Source: Parahaliea maris (GTDB lineage: Bacteria > Pseudomonadota > Gammaproteobacteria > Pseudomonadales > Halieaceae). From it: a DNA stretch of 64,000 nt. This document shows positions 26,108-34,013 of the stretch, in pieces. The notes below the pieces were generated by a model. That model worked only from the letters and a program-made list of their open reading frames with translations, was not told where the DNA came from and ran no database searches. Location of the stretch: positions 1 through 64,000 of the forward strand of contig NZ_VRZA01000009.1 of NCBI RefSeq assembly GCF_008064665.1. Reading direction: 5' to 3'. Every line of letters begins with the position of its first letter. Position 1 is the first letter of the stretch. Both the position numbers and the translations under genes were made by a program.

Positions 26108-27373
26108 ATGTCCGAGATAAGTCCGGCTGCTGCCGTAACCCCGGTAGACACGGTAGATCGCCGTGCTCCGTTCATGGCGTTCACCGCCTTTATGGCGCAG
26201 AACACTGCTACCGGATTGTGTTATGGCTCATTTGGTGTGCTGGTGTTGGAGTTCGAGCAACGCACCGCCGTTGGCAGGGCACAAATCTCAATAGCCTTTT
26301 CTCTTGTTGTGCTCACCACGGGATTGCTGGCACCTATCATCGGCAGCCTGTTGGGCCGTGTAAGTATTCGGGCGGTAATGGTGGCCGGGGCCCTGTTGAG
26401 TGCTTGCGGCTTTGCCGGACTCGCGCATTCCAGCAGTTTCCTGGCGATGCTGGGGTGCTTTGGCCTGTTGATAGGGCCGGGAGTCAGTTTATTGGGCAAT
26501 ATACCGGCTATTACACTGGTCAATAACTGGTACACACGTCGCCAGGGCCTGGTCCTCGGACTGGTGATGATGCCGGTAGCTATTACTCTTGTGCCTTTGG
26601 TGGTTGTAAACCTGCTTCCGACGCTGGGCCTGGAACGTATTTTGTGGCTCATTGCCACCGGGTATCTCGTCATACTTCCCCTGCTGCTATTCGTTTCGGA
26701 TGGCCCGGAAGATCTCGATTCTGCAACGAGCGGCCCACGGGCTGATGCACTTGCCAGCGCGACAACACGCAAAGTAACGCCGATGCTGTATGAGATAATC
26801 GGAAACCCGGCGTTTCTTCCGTTGATCCTGGCTACGGGGCTTGTGGTGGGGGCAGGTATTTCGAAAAACACCCATCTGGTTCCCCTGATCGTCGAAAACC
26901 ACTGGTCCCTCAAGCAGGCGACTCTGTTACTGGCAATTTCGGGCGGCTCTGCAATGGTCGGTTCACTGTTGCACGGCGTTCTTGCAGACCGCTTCAACGC
27001 GTCGCGGGTCCTGATGGGCAATGCCCTGCTTCAGGCCGTTGTGTGGTTTATCCTGGTTGCTCCCGTCTCGTATCCGCTGCTGGTGGTGGACGCCGTTCTG
27101 ATAGGTATCTGCCTGGGTGGATTCCTCACCGCCAAGGCTGTCGTGGTAGTGCGTATATATGGCCGGCAGCGGTTTGCCGCCGTCAGTGGTTTGACCAGCC
27201 TGACCACACTGCCTTTCCTATTTGGACTCTCGCCGCTCGTCGGAGTGTTGCGAGAGCATACTGGAAGCTATCGCGTGCCGATCTCATTTTTGATCGGCGG
27301 TCTCATCATTGCTGCCATCTGTATGGCTTTCGTGAGCCGACGAGAGCGCCACCAAGCGTTGGCTCCAGGCTGA
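26108..27373 (+). CDS. Major facilitator superfamily transporter
   Basis: An inner-membrane carrier of 421 residues with 12 predicted hydrophobic segments and the usual central cytoplasmic loop (about residues 195-235). The arrangement (AFTAFMAQNTATGLCYGSFGV at the start, RFNASRVLMG after TM8) resembles monocarboxylate/oxalate-type MFS carriers, so an organic acid is plausible but not shown. It lies between the amidohydrolase and TBDR copy 2 on the same strand and would carry the substrate or a product across the inner membrane. Confidence 0.88.
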   Translation: MSEISPAAAVTPVDTVDRRAPFMAFTAFMAQNTATGLCYGSFGVLVLEFEQRTAVGRAQISIAFSLVVLTTGLLAPIIGSLLGRVSIRAVMVAGALLSACGFAGLAHSSSFLAMLGCFGLLIGPGVSLLGNIPAITLVNNWYTRRQGLVLGLVMMPVAITLVPLVVVNLLPTLGLERILWLIATGYLVILPLLLFVSDGPEDLDSATSGPRADALASATTRKVTPMLYEIIGNPAFLPLILATGLVVGAGISKNTHLVPLIVENHWSLKQATLLLAISGGSAMVGSLLHGVLADRFNASRVLMGNALLQAVVWFILVAPVSYPLLVVDAVLIGICLGGFLTAKAVVVVRIYGRQRFAAVSGLTSLTTLPFLFGLSPLVGVLREHTGSYRVPISFLIGGLIIAAICMAFVSRRERHQALAPG

Positions 27374-27480
27374 GACCATTGGACTCTGGACTTTTGGTAG
27401 CCACCCAGGGATTGCGCTAACTAGCGGCTGCATCGACTGAACATATTCATAAATCTCAAGTGAAATAATAAGGAGACTCC

Positions 27481-29835
27481 ATGAAAATTAACCGACTGCC
27501 AGTTTTTACCCTGGTATCAAGTGCGACGCTGATTCTAGCGCAGGGCTCTGTGGCACAGGATATAGCCAGGAGCAATGGTGCCCTGGAGGAAGTTATCGTC
27601 ACGGCACAAAAGCGTGAGCAAAACCTGCAGGCGGTGCCCATTGCAGTGACCGCACTTACAGCCGATACCCTCAGGGCGTTCCGGGTCACCAATGTTGAGG
27701 GCTTGAGTAATCTCGCCCCCAATCTCAACGTGCAGCAACAGGGGCGCGGTACGCTCCCTCATATTAACATACGCGGGGTCTCTTCCGCAGTCGCCGACGC
27801 GGCGGTGGATCCAAAAATTGCCACCTATCTGGACGGAGTCTACATCGGTCGTACCGTTGGTTCGATTTTTGATCTGGCAGACATCGAGCGGGTCGAGGTG
27901 CTGCGGGGTCCCCAGGGTACGCTGTTCGGCCGCAATGCCACTGGCGGTGCCATTAGTATTATTACCGCCGCGCCCACCGGCCAATTGGGATTCAAGCAGG
28001 ATTTCACCTTTGGTAACTACGACATGCTGCGCAGCCGTTCGACACTTGATCTGCCTGCGTTCGGACCGTTGCGCTTGAAAGTAAGTTATCTGCACGACGA
28101 GCAGGAAGGCTATTCCGATAACCTGATTGGTGGCCAAACAATCGATCTTCGCTTACGAGATCGGGCGATGGGCGTCCTGAAGTATGCCGACAAACTGGGT
28201 GGCAAGGAATCTGACGCCGTCATGGTTGGCGCACAACTGGACGTAAGCGATAGTGTGATGTTTGACTACCGCTTTGACTACACGGATAGCACTACTGTAG
28301 GCACACCGACACAGCAACTTGGTATTGTTGGAGCAACCGCGCCATTGATGTCTGCGATCAACGCATTCCAGCCACTGTATGGCGGTATCACCAACCTGAG
28401 TAGCAAACCCCTCGGCAATGTAGCTGCCGCCACCAGTGAGGAACAACTCGACATCTCTGGTCACAACCTGACCCTGACCTGGGACATAAACGAACAACTC
28501 AACCTGAAGAGCATCACGGCCTATCGCGAGATGGAACAGGACCCGGCCATCTATGATCTGGGTGGCACAGGTGGATGGAAATTCACCACTACACAGATGG
28601 CAGCGCTTTTTGCCGGGGATATTCCGGGTATCCTCGCCAACCCACCGGGGCCCAATGATTCGTTCTTCAGTATCCTGACTGCTCGCGCACTGGAACAGGA
28701 TCAGGTGAGCCAGGAACTGCAACTTACCTGGACCGCTGATCGCTTTGATATTGTTGCAGGAGGGTTCTATTTTCGGGAGGAATCAAGTTCACACAATGTA
28801 CTCGGCGTACTGCAACCCGTCGAAAACGGCGTAGTCCGTCCTTCCTTTTTGGACCCGATATTCGGCAACGGCGTGAATAACTCGGACAACAAAAATGAAT
28901 CATTTGCTGCATTTGTCCAGGGTACCTGGCGTGTTTCCGATCAACTCGACTTTACCCTTGGCCTGCGCCGTACCGAGGACAAGAGGGAGTTCAATCTGAT
29001 TGAGGCCGGGGCCGCGGCAGGCGCGGGCGATTTGGACGAAGGTATCTATGATCTCGACTACGGCAAGACCAACTACACCGTGATCCTGAACTACCGCTGG
29101 GCGGAAGACGTTATGAGCTATGCCAAGGTAGGCACTGGTTTTGCCGCCGGCGGGATTATGAACGGCATTCCCTACGACCCCGAGGAGATGACAAACTACG
29201 AGATCGGCCTCAAGTCCCAGTTTCTCGACAATCGCCTGCGGTTGAATGCAGCGGCCTTTTTCATGGACTACGAGGATCTTCAGGTACAAACCTTCAACGA
29301 CGGCAAGCAACGTTTCGAGAATGCGGGACAGGTGGAAGTTTCCGGCCTGGAACTGGAACTGGATACAGTCATCGTGGACGGTCTTACCGCTAGCGCTTCT
29401 CTTGGCTGGTTCGACTTTAAATACAAGGAATATCTGCGCAACGGCGTGGACATTTCAGACGACGTACGCCACATCCGGGCCCCTGATCTGAACGGTAGAA
29501 TCTCACTGCAGTACGACCTGCCAGAAACACTGTTCGGGGGAACACCATTCATGCGACTGGATTCGCGCTATTCATCCGAGGCTGAGAACCTCAGTATCGC
29601 GAGCGGTTATCCCGAAATCGACCGGCTATCTATGCGGGATGCCTACTGGCTGGTCGACCTCCGAGCTGGACTGGCATCGGTCCCCGCAGGCTCCGGTAAG
29701 ATAGATGTGTCTCTCTGGGCGAGGAACCTGCTTGATGAGGACGACGTCAACGTCTATGGGAACGAAGTGTTAAACATAACCGGAATCTATTCCAGGCCAC
29801 GGACCTACGGAGTTGATTTCAGTTTCATCTATTAG
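27481..29835 (+). CDS. TonB-dependent receptor (island copy 2)
   Basis: An outer-membrane receptor of 784 residues, of the same subtype as the copy at 20.2-22.6 kb but clearly divergent from it. A signal peptide (to SVAQ) is followed by EEVIVTAQKREQNLQAVPIAVTALT, the plug motif RVEVLRGPQGTLFGRNATGGAI, and a barrel ending TYGVDFSFIY. AAGGAG stands seven bases before the ATG. It follows the MFS gene by 107 bp in the rightward run. Two receptors on either side of AraC/amidohydrolase/MFS point to one bulky or poorly soluble substrate family. Confidence 0.93.
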   Translation: MKINRLPVFTLVSSATLILAQGSVAQDIARSNGALEEVIVTAQKREQNLQAVPIAVTALTADTLRAFRVTNVEGLSNLAPNLNVQQQGRGTLPHINIRGVSSAVADAAVDPKIATYLDGVYIGRTVGSIFDLADIERVEVLRGPQGTLFGRNATGGAISIITAAPTGQLGFKQDFTFGNYDMLRSRSTLDLPAFGPLRLKVSYLHDEQEGYSDNLIGGQTIDLRLRDRAMGVLKYADKLGGKESDAVMVGAQLDVSDSVMFDYRFDYTDSTTVGTPTQQLGIVGATAPLMSAINAFQPLYGGITNLSSKPLGNVAAATSEEQLDISGHNLTLTWDINEQLNLKSITAYREMEQDPAIYDLGGTGGWKFTTTQMAALFAGDIPGILANPPGPNDSFFSILTARALEQDQVSQELQLTWTADRFDIVAGGFYFREESSSHNVLGVLQPVENGVVRPSFLDPIFGNGVNNSDNKNESFAAFVQGTWRVSDQLDFTLGLRRTEDKREFNLIEAGAAAGAGDLDEGIYDLDYGKTNYTVILNYRWAEDVMSYAKVGTGFAAGGIMNGIPYDPEEMTNYEIGLKSQFLDNRLRLNAAAFFMDYEDLQVQTFNDGKQRFENAGQVEVSGLELELDTVIVDGLTASASLGWFDFKYKEYLRNGVDISDDVRHIRAPDLNGRISLQYDLPETLFGGTPFMRLDSRYSSEAENLSIASGYPEIDRLSMRDAYWLVDLRAGLASVPAGSGKIDVSLWARNLLDEDDVNVYGNEVLNITGIYSRPRTYGVDFSFIY

Positions 29836-29944
29836 CGATAGCGTGTAATACATCTTGGGGAACCCGCGGAGTACACGATGAGGCCGTGGGCGCCCCTAAC
29901 ATGCTGGCTACGCTGTCTGGCGCAGTGGCGGGATCTACGATGAG

Positions 29945-30290
29945 GCCGGTCGAATCGTGAGTGAATCTGCCGGCCCGATCGCGGGGTGTGTCGATCACGA
30001 ACTGCCTCTCCTCGCTCCGGTCTGCAGGGTCTTGCTGATGTAGCCATTGCGGCTGTTCTTGGCAGCGGAGTGCCCGCCCTAGGCATAGCACAGATGCTCA
30101 TCGAACTCGGCATTCAAGGCAGTTTCGACGGTGTTTTTGCTCAGCATCTGCGGAAACTCGTTGAGATCGGCTTCCGTCTTGATGTTCCTGGCGGCTGCAT
30201 GGGCAATCGTTTCGAGTTATTGCTTCAATCATATTGCCTATCCTCACCCAGTGACTGGGCGAATGACAGGCAGTTACACAGATTTAGTTA
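29945..30290 (-). pseudogene. IS256-family transposase fragment (N-terminal part)
   Basis: Minus-strand translation gives TVETALNAEFDEHLCYA, a stop, then KNSRNGYISKTLQTG and, after a frameshift, DTPRDRAGRF. This is the order of the N-terminal part of IS256/Mutator transposases. Upstream, TCTGTGTAACTGCCTGTC (near 30.26-30.28 kb) resembles an IS256-type terminal repeat. Homology stops right after DRAGRF, exactly where the fragment at 19.96 kb begins. Stops and frameshifts make it non-functional. Confidence 0.65.
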
Positions 30291-30310
30291 GAGTCTCGAG
30301 GCCCTCGATT

Positions 30311-30769
30311 TTAGCGCTCTGTGTTCAGCCCATTTACAGGCGAGCATATTACTGAGAAACAACGCGCCGGCTTATCGCCCGTATTGCGCCAGGCATGGTT
30401 AGTGTTCCTCTGGACTACGACGTCGCCAGGCTTCATCGAAGTGAGGCCATCGTCAAGTTCCAAGCTGAGCTCACCTTCCAGCAAAATGAGGATATCCAGT
30501 GTCGGCGTGCGATGAAAGCCATGTTCATCATGCCCCGGTATCCCATCCTTCAAATACTCCACCATATCGGCATCAGTCGGAAGATTAAGACTCATCACCT
30601 TTACCCCACCGGACAGGAAATCCAGGCTCCCAAGAGAATCAGGGCGAGGAAGAAAGCCCAGAGGATTGTCGCTATCGCTCTCCCAGATGTCGCTGTGCGC
30701 AGGCAGTTCGTCGATTCGCATGATGCGAGATTTTCCGTCCGGACCGTTCTCCGTGACTATCCTTCTCAT
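30311..30769 (-). CDS. Cupin-domain protein
   Basis: A small protein of 152 residues with one conserved cupin beta-barrel. The motif HRTPTLDILILLEGELSLELDD is followed by MKPGDVVVQRNTNHAWRN, which resembles the cupin_2 proteins found beside aromatic or alicyclic catabolic genes. The first metal-site His is in GFHRTP and the last in NHAWRN, but the usual Glu spacing is imperfect, so metal binding is uncertain. It may be a small-molecule isomerase, dioxygenase-like enzyme or ligand-binding accessory protein. GAGG precedes the ATG by nine bases. The luciferase-like gene lies upstream on the same strand. Confidence 0.85.
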   Translation of the reverse strand: MRRIVTENGPDGKSRIMRIDELPAHSDIWESDSDNPLGFLPRPDSLGSLDFLSGGVKVMSLNLPTDADMVEYLKDGIPGHDEHGFHRTPTLDILILLEGELSLELDDGLTSMKPGDVVVQRNTNHAWRNTGDKPARCFSVICSPVNGLNTER

Positions 30770-30915
30770 TTTTCCATCCTCACTTTAAGCCTACATTAAA
30801 GCTGTGAACTGCAATCTTTCCCTCAGGACGACTATCGTATTCACCTGCACAGAGAATAATATATCGTCAGGTTTTGTATCGGTTGTGCCGTCGCCAGGTC
30901 CTGGACGCTAGTATC

Positions 30916-30933
30916 CAACCGTGATCACGGTTG
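30916..30933. promoter_or_regulatory. 18-bp perfect palindrome upstream of the cupin gene
   Basis: CAACCGTGATCACGGTTG is fully self-complementary. It lies 147 bp upstream of the cupin start and 27 bp beyond the luciferase-like stop. No T-run follows, so an operator is more likely than a terminator. Confidence 0.45.
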
Positions 30934-30959
30934 CCGATGAATACCGGGACAGGGAGTTC

Positions 30960-31940
30960 TCATCGCTGAAGAGACTTCACGGCATTATAGAAGGCCTCGG
31001 CCTCACGGAGGTAGTCGCCTGCCGGGGTGAACAACAGATCCGACACCCCATTGGCCTGGGCCTCCTGAGCTTTTTCCAGAATTTGATCGGCCTCACCTAC
31101 CCAAACGCTCCATTCGGGTTTTCCATCGATAGAGGCATAAGCACAACGATCTGCTTCGTTGAGATGGGTCATGTGGTTCTGGTGTACAGAGAAATACTTT
31201 GGCTCCACCGGATTCTGCTCGATGCTTTTCAGAAAAGCAGCTCCTCCTGGAATGGAGGGCAGAGTATCCCGATCCCATTCCCACGTAGAATGCCAGACAC
31301 CGCTGTGCCAGACTCCGGCTGAATTGAAGACCCGTTCCGAATAGGGCGATTCCCCTGGGTCAAGCACAGTGCCAGGCAGCATCCTCACCGCCCAGTCAAA
31401 TGGCTCGGGCGGGTCCATCGATCCAATCCAGCCGTCACCGATCTCACGGGCTATCGCGACTCCCTTTGGACCAAAGGCAGAAATAATGTGGGGTACCTCT
31501 ATCGGCCTTTCCTTGCCCATGGCGGGATGGTGCATCATCTTGCAGGGCTGCCCTTCTATCTCGACAGTTTCCCCAAGCAGCAACGCGCGAATCTGCTCGA
31601 TGTAGGTCCGTGTATACTTCCAGGTGAGTGCCTTCTGTCCCAGCGTGTGACGCGCGGTCATGCCGGTACCCCATCCACAAGCGAGCCGCCCCGGCGCCAG
31701 TCGTTCTATTGTTGCTATAGCGGACGCCGTGGACATTACGTGGCGCAGACTGGGAACCAAAACGGATGTGCCCAGGCCAATCCTGTTGGTTGCTTCGGCA
31801 ATCTGCGCCAGATGAATCCAGATGTCCTCATAAATCGCAGCAGAATCAAACAGCCAAATACGATCATAGCCGAGATTTTCCGCATGCTGGGCCAGCGGCC
31901 GAGCGTGAGGGCCGGGCGGAACACCAAGAGAAATCTTCAT
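30960..31940 (-). CDS. Luciferase-like (LLM class) flavin-dependent oxidoreductase
   Basis: A TIM-barrel flavoenzyme of 326 residues. The N-terminal MKISLGVPPGPHARPLAQHAENLGYDRIWLFDS, the IGLGTSVLVPSLRHVMSTASAIATIERLAPGR block and the AREIGDGWIGS loop are typical of the LLM superfamily, closest in style to the methylene-tetrahydromethanopterin reductase-like branch often annotated as F420-dependent. Whether it uses F420 or FMN cannot be decided here. It probably oxidises or reduces a catabolic intermediate. It is transcribed leftward toward the cupin gene, with an inverted repeat 246 bp upstream of its start. Confidence 0.88.
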   Translation of the reverse strand: MKISLGVPPGPHARPLAQHAENLGYDRIWLFDSAAIYEDIWIHLAQIAEATNRIGLGTSVLVPSLRHVMSTASAIATIERLAPGRLACGWGTGMTARHTLGQKALTWKYTRTYIEQIRALLLGETVEIEGQPCKMMHHPAMGKERPIEVPHIISAFGPKGVAIAREIGDGWIGSMDPPEPFDWAVRMLPGTVLDPGESPYSERVFNSAGVWHSGVWHSTWEWDRDTLPSIPGGAAFLKSIEQNPVEPKYFSVHQNHMTHLNEADRCAYASIDGKPEWSVWVGEADQILEKAQEAQANGVSDLLFTPAGDYLREAEAFYNAVKSLQR

Positions 31941-32296
31941 AAAAACTTGTCCTTAAAAAATATGCAGTCACACGGGAGCTAGCGGAACGCTGGCTGCCAA
32001 TGCGGTTCAGATAAGCCCGCCGCGTCGAGTTATCGGTCCAGCCAGCTCGCAGGTGGATCGTCAAATTGTATGACACGCGATCTTTCGTCCAGTCTGTTCT
32101 CGGCGACTGGAGTTTTGATGGAATTCCCTCGCAATCAATCTTCGACTGGCTTTAGGCAAGAGTACCGCGCCAGCAGTACCAAAAACCACATATGGGGTTT
32201 ATAGCGGCATATGTGGAACGATAGGGTCCTTTTGCGGGCATGTCAATCGTCCGCTTCGTTGTGGGTAGTGAAGCACGCTTATGAAGCATGTAGAGT
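31941..32296. other. Intergenic DNA upstream of the luciferase-like gene
   Basis: No convincing gene. An inverted repeat CCACATATG-(13 bp)-CATATGTGG occupies 32186-32216 and is a candidate operator. The rest shows no recognisable coding or RNA feature. Confidence 0.4.
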
Positions 32297-32603
32297 TCAA
32301 TAGACCGAATCGCCTCCAACTCCTTGGACACTTTCCAGCCGTTTTTGGTGACGCCGCTCATACTCTACCGGCGATAGCTGTTCATTAGAACTGTGACGCC
32401 GCCGTTCGTTGTAGAACAGCTCGATCAAGCGCATCCAGTACCAATTCGCTGGTGATTCGAGACTGCATCGACCAGCCGATCACCCGGCGTGAGAAGAGAT
32501 CCAGCACTACCACGAGGCACGGCCACCCATCGTGCGATCTGATGTGGTTAATGTCTGCGGCCCAGCACTCATTGGCAGACCTACCGAGATTTTGGAGGGT
32601 TGG
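32297..32603 (-). pseudogene. IS3-family transposase (OrfB) remnant
   Basis: Minus-strand translation shows the integrase core NECWAADINHIRSHDGWPC followed by LVVVLDLFSRRVIGWSM and ITSELVLDAL. After an internal deletion and frameshift, the C-terminal ELFYNERRRHSSNEQLSPVEYERRHQKRLESV ends at a stop at 32297. The first catalytic Asp (ADI) is present, but the middle portion with the second Asp and the DDE glutamate is missing. This is a dead IS3/IS150-type element. It lies between the leftward luciferase-like gene and the rightward alcohol dehydrogenase run. Confidence 0.75.
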
Positions 32604-32853
32604 CTATGAATAATTCATGTTCTGTATACATTTCCAGGCAATCCGCATTCTATTGCCTAATCTCACCTTGCACCAAATACGCATATCCGTATATAGTTCG
32701 CATTAAGGTACTTCAGACAGCGGCGTGTTTAGGCTGTTTTGTATTCCAAAGAAATCAAATAGTCGCCCTAAGTCTGCATGGGCAATGTTCAGGCGGATAC
32801 CGCGATCTGCCAGATCATTGGTTTTGCTTCGAGGAAAAAGTAAGGAGAATTGA
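32604..32853 (+). promoter_or_regulatory. Upstream region of the alcohol dehydrogenase run
   Basis: AT-rich 250-bp region without a gene. It contains ATACGCATATCCGTAT (32678-32693), an interrupted inverted repeat that matches 13 of 14 bases of the site upstream of the IclR gene (AATACGCATATGCG, 42021-42034). Confidence 0.4.
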
Positions 32854-33888
32854 ATGCAAGTTGGGAACTACATATCTCCTGGCCACATCGACTTCAGGAC
32901 CGATGCGACCAGGCCAAAGCCGGGTCCCGGTGAATTGCTCATCCACGTGAAGCGGTGTGGAATTTGTGGTTCAGACCTTCACATGTTCAGAGATGGCTCT
33001 CTGCGGGAACGGATCGTAAGGCAAACTCCTGAAGGATATGAAGTACCGGGTCACGAACTGGCCGGCGTGGTTGCAGAGGTTGGCCAGGACGTGGAAGGCT
33101 GGAGTGTTGGAGATCGGGTGGTGGCCATACCAGGTTACGGTGGCGGAATGGCTGAATTTATGACAGTGCCGGTCAATCCGTATCAGGTTGTAGCAATACC
33201 GGATTCAGTCGACTTTGATGCAGCGGCGACAACGGAGCCGATGGCTGACGCACTTCAGATGGTGCGATTGGCTGATGTTCAGCCTAATGAACATATCGTT
33301 ATCTTTGGCGTTGGTATCATTGGCCTTGGTGTAATACAGGCTCTGAAAGCAAAGGGAATTCAGGCGGGTAGCATCATCGCAATCGACGTCCAGGAAGCCA
33401 GGCTCGACAAGGCGCTGGAGCTAGGAGCCACATCCGTTATAGACGGACGTCAAAAAGATCTGCTGGAGCGAGTGGCGGAGGCTACGGGCGAGGGAGTCAA
33501 AACCGATTTTGATCCCAGCCACGCCAATATCGGTGTTGTGTTTGACTGTGCCGGTTACAGCTCGCACTTTGGCCGTCCTGTCCCCCTTGAAACAGCGCTG
33601 GAGATTATCGCTCCCGGCAGGGGGCGGATAATTTGTTTCGGGTCTTTCTCGGGGGAGGCCACCCTCAATCTTCACAACATCGTTCGGAAGCAAGCCACGG
33701 TAAAAGGCTCCTTTGGTTACCAGCCACAAGAGCTCTTGGATGCGCTCGAGATGATGCGTTCCGGCGCGGTTGATAGGAACACCCTCATTTCACACCACTT
33801 CCCCCTTGAAAAAATCGACTCAGCATTTTCGGCACAAATGGGCGCCGATGCCATAAAGGTGATCATTGATATACCCGAGACTGGCTAA
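32854..33888 (+). CDS. Zinc-type medium-chain alcohol/polyol dehydrogenase
   Basis: NAD(P)-dependent oxidation of a secondary alcohol or diol, 344 residues. The catalytic-zinc motif RCGICGSDLH (Cys35/Cys38 region), GHE at 67-69 and a Glu in TTEPMADAL are present. The structural-zinc four-Cys lobe of classical alcohol dehydrogenases is replaced by a short loop, as in sorbitol/threonine-type branches. The Rossmann motif GVGIIGLG lies near 152. A strong ribosome-binding site (AAGGAG) precedes the ATG. It is the first gene of a rightward run with aldehyde dehydrogenase and ThDP enzyme, and probably produces the ketone or dicarbonyl used next. Confidence 0.88.
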   Translation: MQVGNYISPGHIDFRTDATRPKPGPGELLIHVKRCGICGSDLHMFRDGSLRERIVRQTPEGYEVPGHELAGVVAEVGQDVEGWSVGDRVVAIPGYGGGMAEFMTVPVNPYQVVAIPDSVDFDAAATTEPMADALQMVRLADVQPNEHIVIFGVGIIGLGVIQALKAKGIQAGSIIAIDVQEARLDKALELGATSVIDGRQKDLLERVAEATGEGVKTDFDPSHANIGVVFDCAGYSSHFGRPVPLETALEIIAPGRGRIICFGSFSGEATLNLHNIVRKQATVKGSFGYQPQELLDALEMMRSGAVDRNTLISHHFPLEKIDSAFSAQMGADAIKVIIDIPETG

Positions 33889-34013
33889 CTTTGATGTTTC
33901 CAAGGGAAGTAACAGAGAGTTGTACCTCGAATAGCAGGTATAGCGTTCTCAGTGTGAATTTCGCTACGCCCTAGCGTCCGGCTTAGCGTGTATTTGGGGA
34001 TTTAGGATATTTT

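Noticed and set aside
29836-30310. A functional small gene downstream of TBDR copy 2
   Set aside because: Translation shows transposase motifs interrupted by a stop and a frameshift.
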